Below, piece by piece: positions 7,309-14,998 of a stretch of DNA of 20,339 bases; within the stretch, counting starts at the first letter, position 1; every line of letters starts with the position of its first letter. Source of the DNA: BOKV01 sp041739465 (GTDB lineage: Bacteria > Pseudomonadota > Alphaproteobacteria > Rhizobiales > Rhizobiaceae). The notes under the pieces were generated by a model. The model searched no databases. It was not told the DNA's origin and worked only from the letters and a program-made list of their open reading frames with translations. The stretch is taken from contig JBGSNX010000085.1 of NCBI GenBank assembly GCA_041739465.1, positions 1 to 20,339 of the forward strand. The letters are read 5' to 3'. The translations under genes and the position numbers were made by a program.

Positions 7309-8706
7309 TCAAGCGGCGGTGTCTTCCTCCTTTTGCCGCCTGTCAAACAGCCCAAGCATTTTCAACTTTCTGTGAAGAGCCGACCGTTCCATGCCGACAA
7401 ACTCTGCTGTGCGGGAAATGTTGCCGCCAAACCGTGCCACTTGTGCCGCCAGATAGTCGCGCTCAAAAGCCTCGCGGGCATCCTTCAGCGGCATTGACAT
7501 CAAATGCTCGCCGCCATTGCCGGCAATCGAAGGCAGCATTTCGCCGATTTCCGCAGGAAGCATGTCAGCGGTGATCAAGGCACCTGCCTCAACCCTCGAC
7601 AAGATCATCAACCGCTCGATGTTGTTGCGCAGTTGACGGATGTTGCCCGGCCAGTCATGCGCCTGCAAAACGGCCATGGCATCCGATCCCATCTTGCAAT
7701 CACGAATGCCGGCATGCCGGGCAATCTGCTCCATGAAGGCTTCCACGAGCACCGGCACATCCTCCCGCCGCTCGCTGAGAGAGGGAACCCGCAACGGCAC
7801 AACCGCAAGCCGGTGAAATAGGTCTTCGCGGAATTCGCCGCGTCGGATCATCTCTTCCAGGTTTCTGGCAGTGGAGGAAAGAATGCGCACGTCAACCTTG
7901 ACCTTGGTCGCGCCCCCTACCCGTTCGAACTGCTGTTCGACGAGTACACGCAGGATCTTGTTCTGGGTTTCGCGCGGCATGTCGGCAACTTCATCAAGGT
8001 ACAAGGTGCCGCCATGCGCTTCTTCAAGCGCGCCGACCTTGCGAGCGCCAGAGCCGCTGGCTTCTGTGCCAAACAGCTCAACCTCCATGCGATCCGGGGT
8101 GATCGCTGCTGCATTCAGCGCCACAAACGGCCCGTCAGCCCGGTTGGATGTCTTGTGAATGGTGCGTGCAACAAGTTCCTTGCCCGAGCCAGAACCGCCA
8201 ATGATCATGATGCGGCTGTTGGTAGGTGCAATACGTTCAATGGTGACCCGCAAATGGTTCATGACCGGCGAGCTACCCAGCAATTCCGGCATGTCGGTGC
8301 TGCGATCCTGCAATTCGCGCACCTGCTTCTTGAGGTTCGAGGCCTCGATGGCCCGATCCGCAATCAGGATCAGCCGATCCGATTTGAACGGCTTTTCAAT
8401 ATAGTCATAAGCCCCCGACTTTATGGCCGAAACCGCCGTTTCAATGGTCCCGTGACCGGAGATCATCACTACCGGCAATTCTGGATGGTCTTTGCGAATC
8501 TCGGCCAGCAACTCAAGCCCGTCGAGGCGCGAACCTTGCAGCCAGATGTCGAGAAACACCATTGATGGGCGCCGCGCACGGATTGCTGCAATGGCCGAAT
8601 CTGCATCGCCTGCTGTGCGTGTGCCATGGCCTTCATCTTCCAAAATGCCGGCAACCAGTTCGCGAATGTCCTGCTCGTCGTCAACAACCAGAATGTCAGT
8701 TGCCAT
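7309..8706 (-). CDS. ntrX: Nitrogen regulation response regulator NtrX
   Basis: NtrX is the response regulator partner of NtrY, tied to nitrogen and redox responses in alphaproteobacteria. The 465-residue protein has a receiver domain (1-120, phosphoacceptor D53, K105), an AAA+ domain with Walker A GGSGSGKE (170-177) and Walker B GGTLYLDEV (232-240), and a C-terminal Fis-type helix-turn-helix (about 430-455, SRTAEFVGMERSALHRKLK). The loop that holds GAFTGA in sigma-54 activators reads SGSGARKVG (about 217-225) here, so direct sigma-54 contact is not expected. This matches other alphaproteobacterial NtrX proteins. ATG 8706 lies 5 bases after the ntrY stop, so the two are co-transcribed. Confidence 0.96.
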   Translation of the reverse strand: MATDILVVDDEQDIRELVAGILEDEGHGTRTAGDADSAIAAIRARRPSMVFLDIWLQGSRLDGLELLAEIRKDHPELPVVMISGHGTIETAVSAIKSGAYDYIEKPFKSDRLILIADRAIEASNLKKQVRELQDRSTDMPELLGSSPVMNHLRVTIERIAPTNSRIMIIGGSGSGKELVARTIHKTSNRADGPFVALNAAAITPDRMEVELFGTEASGSGARKVGALEEAHGGTLYLDEVADMPRETQNKILRVLVEQQFERVGGATKVKVDVRILSSTARNLEEMIRRGEFREDLFHRLAVVPLRVPSLSERREDVPVLVEAFMEQIARHAGIRDCKMGSDAMAVLQAHDWPGNIRQLRNNIERLMILSRVEAGALITADMLPAEIGEMLPSIAGNGGEHLMSMPLKDAREAFERDYLAAQVARFGGNISRTAEFVGMERSALHRKLKMLGLFDRRQKEEDTAA

Positions 8707-8711
8707 GGCGC

Positions 8712-11036
8712 TCAGCTCCCAGATGTTTCGGTTGTCAAAATCGTCTTGTTTTGGCGAATGGCAGCCTTGCGTTCGATGACGGCCGATGCTGCCTTGTCGT
8801 CGGCAGGCAGCGTCATTCGCATCATGGCACCCTGCCCGCCTTCAGCCACACTTGGCGCATCCAGCAGTTCGATGCTGCCGCCATGGTCTTCCAGAACCTT
8901 GCGCACGATCGCCAGTCCAAGGCCGGTACCTTTTTCGCGGGTCGTCATGTAGGGCTCCAGCAATCTTTGCCGGTTTTCTTTCGGAAGGCCGCGCCCATTG
9001 TCGATGACGTCAATGATGTAATGGTCGCCGTGGCGGCCTGCACGGATCTCGATGCGCCCTTTATCCTTGGCGATGTTTTCTTTTGATTCAATTGCTTCAG
9101 CAGCATTCTTCAATACATTTATGAAGGCTTGGGACATCAAGCGTGTGTCAAAGAACCCATAAAGCGGTTCCTTCCCAAACTGGGTAGCAAACTCGATTTC
9201 CGGGAAACCGACCTTCTGCAGGAAAACTGCTTCCACAATCGTGTCGGCAAGGTTGGTTGGCTCCATCACCGGTTTTGGCATCCGGGCAAAGGAGGAAAAC
9301 TCGTCGACCATTCGACCAATATCCCCTACCTGGCGGATGATCGTGTCGGTGCACTGGTCGAAAATTTCCTTGTCTTCCAGAATGTATTTTCCGTAGCGTC
9401 GCCGGATGCGCTCGGCAGAAAGCTGGATCGGTGTCAGCGGATTTTTGATCTCATGGGCGATGCGCCGGGCAATATCAGACCAGGCCGTGCTTCGCTGTGC
9501 CGACACCAGATCGGTAATGTCATCAACCGTAATGACAAAGGAATGGTCAGGTGTTTCCGGGTCGTCGTCTTCGCGTTCCAGCGTTACCTGGACATTGAGC
9601 GTCCGTTCGCTTCCCTGCCGCCACAGCGTGATCTGCTCGCGATGTTCCGGCTTGCGTGTCTGGCGCGCGCGCCTGAAGACACCGGACAATTCAGGGGCAA
9701 GTTTCTTCAGACTCTTGCCAGCATATGCAGTGCCGCCAAACAGCGGTTCTGCCGCCTTGTTTGCGATGGTGATCCGCCCTTCGCTGGAAACCCCGACAAC
9801 CGCCGCGCTGACCCCAGACAGCACCGCCTCGGTAAACCGGGCGCGTTGATCGATATCGTCCTTGGCCTGCAGGATTTCATCGCGCTGGTTGCGAAGTTCA
9901 GAAATCATCACATTGAATGTGTCGGAAAGGCTCTTCAGATCGCCCTCCGTGTGCTGTGTCCCCACATGTACATCGAGATTGCCAAGACTGACGGCATCGG
10001 CCGCCGTGATGAGCCGCCGGATTGGCGCTACCACCCGGTCTGCAACCGATATTCCCATCCAGATTGCAGCGAGCAGGACAATGAGACAAACGCCAATGTA
10101 CAGGATTGCGAAGGCCAGCTGCACCGGCAAGCGATTGCGTTCAAGGTCGGCATATTGCTCGGTGTTTTCCTCCATCAGCCGCAATTGCTGCAAAACCTCT
10201 GACCGCAGTGGCATGATTGCATAGAGGTAGGCATTGGGGATTTCGCGCAGCTTGAACATAGCGCCGATGAAATTGGTGTTGCCAGGAGGGATGGCAACCG
10301 GATCACCACTGTCTGCTGCCACAAAAAACTCGTCGCGCGCCTTGGGTATTTCTACCTTCTCGTCAATTCTTGCCTCCACGATGATGCTGCCGTCGCGGCG
10401 CAACAATTGGGAGGATATGAAACCCCTGCCCTTTGCCTGAAGTTTTACGAGGTTTTCAAATCCTGGCGGGTCAAGATTGTAGATCTGGCGGGCACGGTCG
10501 AGTTCGAATGCCATTGAAATGGCGTTACCTGTCAGGGTGCGGCGGCTTTCATCCATGTAGGCGCGGGCGATGTTGACCGAAGAGCCGACAATTTGCTTGG
10601 TCCGAAGCTCAAACCATCGGTCAAGTCCGACATCCAATGTGATGCTGGCTACAATTGCCACCAGAATGGCCGGTATCGCGGCAACCAGCGCAAACAGGCT
10701 GATGATGCGCACATGCAGACGCGCCGCAGCGCGCCCCTTCCGGCGACCCTGAAAGATAACCCAGATTTCGCGTCCGATCAGGAAAAGCAGCAAAGCTGCC
10801 AGCAACGAATTGATCGTTAGCGCGGTGATCACCACCGTACCGCTCGGCGAAATCGGAGTAAGGCCAATTAGTATCAGGAATGTCACACCGCCCGTGACCA
10901 TCAGCGCGATGACCGCAGCAAGCCCAAGCAACCGCGAAAACACGCCGCGCTCGGCTTTCGAACCTACGGAAAGATCAAGCTTGCCAGATTTCCGGGTGCG
11001 TCCAGCGATCGTGCTGTTGATAGGCAGAGCATCCAT
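8712..11036 (-). CDS. ntrY: Nitrogen regulation sensor histidine kinase NtrY
   Basis: NtrY is a membrane sensor kinase that phosphorylates NtrX. The 774-residue protein has three N-terminal hydrophobic segments (about 34-60, 68-96 and 108-134), a large extracytoplasmic sensor region (about 135-303), a fourth membrane segment (about 304-330) and a HAMP domain (about 328-382). A PAS domain (about 395-505) precedes the HisKA domain with phosphoacceptor H528 in IAHEIKNPLTPIQLSAERIRR. The ATPase domain has an N box around N644 (NVLKNAAEAI), G1 DNGRGLP (679-685) and G2 GTGLGLAI (703-710). The usual family architecture is complete. A poorly conserved tail of about 30 residues follows the ATPase domain. 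The start at ATG 11036 has only a weak ribosome binding site. A sigma-54-like element lies just upstream. Confidence 0.96.
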   Translation of the reverse strand: MDALPINSTIAGRTRKSGKLDLSVGSKAERGVFSRLLGLAAVIALMVTGGVTFLILIGLTPISPSGTVVITALTINSLLAALLLFLIGREIWVIFQGRRKGRAAARLHVRIISLFALVAAIPAILVAIVASITLDVGLDRWFELRTKQIVGSSVNIARAYMDESRRTLTGNAISMAFELDRARQIYNLDPPGFENLVKLQAKGRGFISSQLLRRDGSIIVEARIDEKVEIPKARDEFFVAADSGDPVAIPPGNTNFIGAMFKLREIPNAYLYAIMPLRSEVLQQLRLMEENTEQYADLERNRLPVQLAFAILYIGVCLIVLLAAIWMGISVADRVVAPIRRLITAADAVSLGNLDVHVGTQHTEGDLKSLSDTFNVMISELRNQRDEILQAKDDIDQRARFTEAVLSGVSAAVVGVSSEGRITIANKAAEPLFGGTAYAGKSLKKLAPELSGVFRRARQTRKPEHREQITLWRQGSERTLNVQVTLEREDDDPETPDHSFVITVDDITDLVSAQRSTAWSDIARRIAHEIKNPLTPIQLSAERIRRRYGKYILEDKEIFDQCTDTIIRQVGDIGRMVDEFSSFARMPKPVMEPTNLADTIVEAVFLQKVGFPEIEFATQFGKEPLYGFFDTRLMSQAFINVLKNAAEAIESKENIAKDKGRIEIRAGRHGDHYIIDVIDNGRGLPKENRQRLLEPYMTTREKGTGLGLAIVRKVLEDHGGSIELLDAPSVAEGGQGAMMRMTLPADDKAASAVIERKAAIRQNKTILTTETSGS

Positions 11037-11065
11037 TGTTGATCAGCCGTACCCGGTTCGCCAGG

Positions 11066-11081
11066 GCGTAAAAAGTGCCAA
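11066..11081 (-). promoter_or_regulatory. Candidate sigma-54 (-24/-12) promoter upstream of ntrY
   Basis: The minus strand reads TTGGCACTTTTTACGC in the 140-base ntrC-ntrY gap. The -24 element TGGCAC is perfect and the GG and GC dinucleotides have the correct 10-base separation, but the -12 element reads ACGC rather than TTGC. Transcription would start near 11055, about 19 bases before the ntrY start. No clear NtrC-binding dyad was identified upstream. Confidence 0.3.
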
Positions 11082-11176
11082 GGAATTCATGCCATGCCCC
11101 GTGACATTCTTGCAACTCAATTGTGGCAAAAATGAAACAAGGCGCCAGCGTGCTGCCAAAACCGGCAACTTTTCGT

Positions 11177-12628
11177 TCAGCGGATTGTGCGGATTACCTG
11201 GATATCCAATTCGCGGATTTTCTTGCGAAGTGTGTTGCGGTTGACACCCAGTAGCTCGGCTGCCTTGATCTGGTTGCCGCGGGTTGCCGCAAGCGTTGCA
11301 GCAATCAAAGGCTGTTCCAATTGGCGCAATACCCGGTGATAAAGACCCGGCGGCGGCAAATCAGCTCCAAATCCCGCAAAATAACCCGCAAGCCATGATT
11401 CAGATGCCGTTGCGATGTCGGTTGGACCACTCTGGCCATTGCGCATTACCGGGTCCGAATAGAAATCACCACCGCGCAGTTCGGCTTCGATAATCTCACC
11501 GGTAATCGTTTCCTGCGGGTAGAGCGCGGAAAGCCGGCGAACCATGTTTTCAAGTTCCCGAACATTGCCTGGCCAGCGATAACGCTTGAGGATTTCCACC
11601 GCGTCGCTGTCAATGTGCTTGGGCGCAAGCCCGTCTTTCTCTGCATTGGCCAGAAAATGTCTTGTAAGGCCGGCAACGTCCTCCGAGCGCTCGCGCAATG
11701 GCGGCAAACGCAATGGCACGACGTTCAAACGGTAGAACAGATCTTCGCGAAACAGTCCCTGGTTGATGAGTGTTCGCAAATCCTTGTTTGTCGCTGCCAC
11801 GATGCGCACGTCGGTACGAATTGGGGTTCGCCCGCCAACCGTTGTGTACTCGCCTTGCTGCAACACCCGGAGCAACCGGGTTTGTGCGTCCATCGGCATG
11901 TCGCCGATTTCGTCCAGAAACAGTGTGCCGCCGTCAGCGCGTTCAAACTGCCCTGCGGACCTGTTCTGGGCTCCGGTGAATGCACCCTTTTCATGCCCGA
12001 ACAATTCAGACTCAATCAGGTCCTTGGGGATCGCCGCCATGTTGATCGCAACGAACGGCCCGTTCCGCCGTTTGCCGTAGTCATGAAGCGCACGCGCAAC
12101 CAGTTCCTTGCCGGTTCCTGATTCGCCAGTAATCATCAGCGTCAAATCGGTTTGCATCAAACGGGCGAGAACCCGGTAAACCTCTTGCATGGCAGCAGAG
12201 CGGCCGACCAGCGGCATCGAATCGCCGCTTTCATCAAACTTCGTCGTCGGCTTCTGTCGCTTGGGTTCCAGGATGGCTCTGCCCGCGATCGCGATCAGTT
12301 CCTGAAGATCGAAAGGCTTGGGAAGATATTCATAGGCGCCGCGTTCTGAAGCCTTAATGGCAGTCATGAAGGTGTTCTGGGCACTCATCACCACGACCGG
12401 CAATTCAGGCCTTGTGCGCTTGATGCGGGGCAACAATTCGAAGGCATCGCCATCGGGCATGATCACGTCAGAAATCACCAGATCGCCGTCACCAGCCGAA
12501 ATCCATCGCCAAAGCGTTGCGATGTTGGACGTGACCCGCACTTCATAACCGGCGCGTGAAAGAGCCTGATTGAGGACAGTGCGAATTGCCCCGTCATCAT
12601 CGGCAACGAGAACCAGGCCCTTGCTCAT
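11177..12628 (-). CDS. ntrC: Nitrogen regulation response regulator NtrC (NRI)
   Basis: NtrC is the sigma-54-dependent activator that turns on nitrogen-scavenging genes when phosphorylated by NtrB. The 483-residue protein has a receiver domain with phosphoacceptor D54 and K104, an AAA+ domain with Walker A GESGTGKE (168-175), an intact GAFTGA loop (215-220) and Walker B GGTLFLDEI (233-241). The C-terminal Fis-type DNA-binding helix-turn-helix includes NQIKAAELLGVNRNTLRKKI near residues 450-470. Length and domain order match family norms. ATG 12628 overlaps the ntrB stop by 4 bases, so translation is coupled. The intact GAFTGA contrasts with NtrX a few kilobases away. Confidence 0.98.
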   Translation of the reverse strand: MSKGLVLVADDDGAIRTVLNQALSRAGYEVRVTSNIATLWRWISAGDGDLVISDVIMPDGDAFELLPRIKRTRPELPVVVMSAQNTFMTAIKASERGAYEYLPKPFDLQELIAIAGRAILEPKRQKPTTKFDESGDSMPLVGRSAAMQEVYRVLARLMQTDLTLMITGESGTGKELVARALHDYGKRRNGPFVAINMAAIPKDLIESELFGHEKGAFTGAQNRSAGQFERADGGTLFLDEIGDMPMDAQTRLLRVLQQGEYTTVGGRTPIRTDVRIVAATNKDLRTLINQGLFREDLFYRLNVVPLRLPPLRERSEDVAGLTRHFLANAEKDGLAPKHIDSDAVEILKRYRWPGNVRELENMVRRLSALYPQETITGEIIEAELRGGDFYSDPVMRNGQSGPTDIATASESWLAGYFAGFGADLPPPGLYHRVLRQLEQPLIAATLAATRGNQIKAAELLGVNRNTLRKKIRELDIQVIRTIR

Positions 12629-13782
12629 CGGTTATCCATTGAAAATTGTTCATCTTCGGAACCACGCCACGCCGGAAGTAGAATTCGAAAAACGGTCTTT
12701 CGCGGCTCGGAATCGCATTCGATCACACCGCCATGATCGCCAACGATCTTTGCGACCAATGCCAGCCCAAGGCCTGAGCCATTGGTTTTGGTGGTGACGA
12801 ACGGATCAAAAATATGGGCACGGATGTCGTCCGGCACGCCGGGACCGTTGTCGCGGACGCAAAACTCAAGCGGCAGCGATATTCGTTCGCTGGAGCCCTG
12901 CACCGACAAGTGAATGCCGGGACGAAACGCCGTCGAGAAGACGATTTCGCCATCCGGCATGCCATCGATGGCCTCGGCAGCGTTTTTGGCAAGATTGAGA
13001 AAAATCTGGATCAGCTGGTCGCGATTGCCGAAAACCGGCGGCAATGACGGGTCGTATTCTTCCACCAGCCTGAAATTGCGGGCAAACCCGGAAATCGACA
13101 GACGTTTGACGTGCTCCAACACCGAATGAATGTTCACCGGTTGACGCTCGATAGGCCGCTCGTCCGAAAACACCTCCATCCGGTCAACCAGATGAACGAT
13201 GCGGTCCGCTTCATCCATGATCAGCCGGGTCAGTTCGCGGTCGTCATCACTTGCCGACATTTCAAGCAATTGCGCAGCACCGCGAATTCCAGACAGCGGA
13301 TTCTTGATTTCATGCGCAAGCATGGCAGCAAGTCCTGTCACAGTCCGCGCCGCGCCGCGATGCGTCAATTGCCGGTCGATCTTATCCGCCATCGTTCGCG
13401 GCTGGAACATCAGCACCACATGGCCCGGACGCTCGGGGACTGGAGACGCATAAACGTCGACAATCTTGTCGCGCCCGATCCTGGGCGATGAGATATCGAC
13501 CTTGTATTCGTTGATGGGCGAATCCTCAGCGCGGACCTGATGGATCAGGGCCAGAACCGGGCTGCCAAACGGTATGAAATGGTCGATGATGTGGCGCGCC
13601 AAAAACACCGAGGATGACCGGAAAAAGGATTCAGCTGCAAGATTGGAATAGCAGATCTGACGCGTTGACGTGACCATGACTACCGGGTGCGGCAGCGCAT
13701 CCAGCACGGAATTGCCTTCCGGCATGTTGGCAGGTGAATGCGACAATGAACTTGAAGCGTGCTGCAATGTACCCTGTGTCAT
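12625..13782 (-). CDS. ntrB: Nitrogen regulation sensor kinase/phosphatase NtrB (NRII)
   Basis: NtrB is a soluble bifunctional kinase/phosphatase for NtrC, normally controlled by PII protein. The 385-residue protein has no membrane segment. A PAS domain (about 24-125) is followed by HisKA with phosphoacceptor H157 in LAHEIKNPLSGIRGAAQLLE. The ATPase domain shows an N box (NLAKNAAEAI), a G1 box (DNGPGVP) and a G2 box (GSGLGLALV). This matches alphaproteobacterial NtrB. The start overlaps the dusB stop by 4 bases and the 3' end overlaps ntrC by 4 bases, making a tightly packed dusB-ntrB-ntrC operon. NtrB would therefore depend on the promoter in front of dusB. Confidence 0.98.
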   Translation of the reverse strand: MTQGTLQHASSSLSHSPANMPEGNSVLDALPHPVVMVTSTRQICYSNLAAESFFRSSSVFLARHIIDHFIPFGSPVLALIHQVRAEDSPINEYKVDISSPRIGRDKIVDVYASPVPERPGHVVLMFQPRTMADKIDRQLTHRGAARTVTGLAAMLAHEIKNPLSGIRGAAQLLEMSASDDDRELTRLIMDEADRIVHLVDRMEVFSDERPIERQPVNIHSVLEHVKRLSISGFARNFRLVEEYDPSLPPVFGNRDQLIQIFLNLAKNAAEAIDGMPDGEIVFSTAFRPGIHLSVQGSSERISLPLEFCVRDNGPGVPDDIRAHIFDPFVTTKTNGSGLGLALVAKIVGDHGGVIECDSEPRKTVFRILLPAWRGSEDEQFSMDNR

Positions 13783-14849
13783 GCTGCCACCGCCGAAATT
13801 GTATATGGGTCCGGATGTGTTTGTGCCCCGCCCATCTGACCAGCCCGCTGCATTGCCGATACCACTTCATCGGGATTGCCCGACGTCAGGATGAACTGCC
13901 GAAGTGGCGCAGTTGCCGCGATCCCCATGCCATCCAGGTACCAGCCAAGATGCTTGCGCGCCTGGCGCAACCCTGACTGCTTCCCGTACAGGCTCAAAAG
14001 CTCGAGGTAGTGTTCAACCGCGATCCGCGCGATGAACTCTGGATCAATCAACGAGGGCGCCATGTGCGAGCTGCCAATGATACCGGCAAGCCAAGGAGCA
14101 CCATAACTGGCACGGCCGGTCATGACGGCATCGGCGCGCGATGCCGCAACAGCCTTCGCTGCGGTGTGCTTGTCAACAATGTCGCCATTCACCACCAGCG
14201 GAATGTCGATTGCCTCGCGCACCGCGCTGATTGCAGGCCAGTTGGCCTTGCCATTGTAAAACTGGCAACGGGTGCGCCCATGAACCGTAATCATCCGCGC
14301 ACCGGCATTTTGCGCTGAGCGCGCAAGGAAGGCCGCGTTGTGGCTTTGATCATCCCAGCCAAGCCGCATTTCCACGCTCACCGGAACGCTGACCGCCACG
14401 ACCACTGCTTCAATCAATTGAAGCGCTAGATCCGGTTCGCGCATCAGCGCTGAACCAGACATGCCGGTAGTAACCCGCTTTGCCGGGCATCCCATGTTGA
14501 TGTCAATGAGATCTGCCCCGTTCGCCTCTGCCATTTGCGCGGCAAGACGCATCCATTTGGGTTCGCGGCCAGCCAGTTGCACTGCATGGATCGGCCCGTA
14601 GCCGGGCAACGCCTTGAGCGCCATTTCGGCCTCGCCGCCAACCAGCGCTTCGCTGGCGACCATTTCGCTGAAAACAAGGCCAGCACCAAAGCGCCAGGCA
14701 AGATTGCGAAACGCCTTGTCCGTCACACCGGACATGGGTGCGAGGAAAGACCTGTTGGCTATTTTCAACCCGCCTACTTCAATGGGGCCGCCCAAATTTG
14801 TCGGGGAAGACAAACCGGCATCCCCGCCCTGCACTTCATTCTTGACCAT
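13779..14849 (-). CDS. dusB: tRNA-dihydrouridine synthase DusB (NifR3)
   Basis: DusB is an FMN-dependent TIM-barrel enzyme that reduces specific uridines in the tRNA D-loop using NADPH. The 356-residue protein begins its domain near residue 24 with GGLKIANRSFLAPMSGVTD. Catalytic Cys121 lies in NMGCPAKRV, and FMN/phosphate-binding motifs appear at VHGRTR, VVNGDI and MTGRASYGAPW. This is the gene first called nifR3 or orf1 upstream of ntrBC in Rhodobacter and rhizobia; its linkage to ntrBC is conserved and places ntrB and ntrC under its promoter. The first 20 residues are not conserved in the family. ATG 14849 has a weak GGA upstream. It is transcribed divergently from ispDF. Confidence 0.96.
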   Translation of the reverse strand: MVKNEVQGGDAGLSSPTNLGGPIEVGGLKIANRSFLAPMSGVTDKAFRNLAWRFGAGLVFSEMVASEALVGGEAEMALKALPGYGPIHAVQLAGREPKWMRLAAQMAEANGADLIDINMGCPAKRVTTGMSGSALMREPDLALQLIEAVVVAVSVPVSVEMRLGWDDQSHNAAFLARSAQNAGARMITVHGRTRCQFYNGKANWPAISAVREAIDIPLVVNGDIVDKHTAAKAVAASRADAVMTGRASYGAPWLAGIIGSSHMAPSLIDPEFIARIAVEHYLELLSLYGKQSGLRQARKHLGWYLDGMGIAATAPLRQFILTSGNPDEVVSAMQRAGQMGGAQTHPDPYTISAVAA

Positions 14850-14876
14850 TATTTGTGCAATTCCGTTTCTGCCAAT

Positions 14877-14905
14877 AAACTAACCAATGTTTGTGCATTG
14901 CACAA
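14877..14905 (-). promoter_or_regulatory. Candidate dusB-ntrBC promoter overlapping a 15-base palindrome
   Basis: On the minus strand, TTGTGC (14905-14900) and TAGTTT (14882-14877) are separated by 17 bases, placing a start near 14870 with a leader of about 20 bases. The -35 element lies inside a perfect inverted repeat at 14891-14905 (TTGTGCA, one base, TGCACAA), which could be an operator. The promoter match is weak; the palindrome itself is plain in the sequence. Confidence 0.3.
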
Positions 14906-14908
14906 GAA

Positions 14909-14951
14909 CCTTTTGCAATTCAATTGCGCTGGCAATTGCCTGTTGCAAAGG
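14909..14951. promoter_or_regulatory. Nested dyad in the dusB/ispDF divergent region
   Basis: Inverted repeats are stacked here. The outer arms are CCTTTTGCAA (14909-14918) and TTGCAAAGG (14943-14951), with one extra T on the left. The inner arms are CAATTGC (14921-14927) and GCAATTG (14932-14938) around GCTG. Also present are GCAATT-C-AATTGC (14915-14927) and the perfect palindrome GGCAATTGCC (14931-14940). The segment could be an operator for divergent control, or fold as a hairpin if it lies in the ispDF leader. The role is not known. Confidence 0.4.
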
Positions 14952-14998
14952 CTGTGATTAGACCGATTGTGTGGCAAACAACCAGTCGGAGTGAAAAA

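Noticed and set aside
9129..10202. 357-codon open frame on the + strand across ntrY
   Set aside because: It lies fully antisense to well-conserved ntrY, has no recognisable domain, and its composition follows from the opposite-strand codons.
11082..11176. NtrC-binding enhancer sites upstream of ntrY
   Set aside because: A short CAGC-AC-GCTG dyad is present, but it does not match the NtrC consensus well enough to call.
14891..14998. Extended ispDF start at TTG 14891
   Set aside because: The extra 36 residues lie across the palindrome cluster and are not IspD-like; TTG 14999 has a CGGAG site at ideal distance and starts at the conserved domain.
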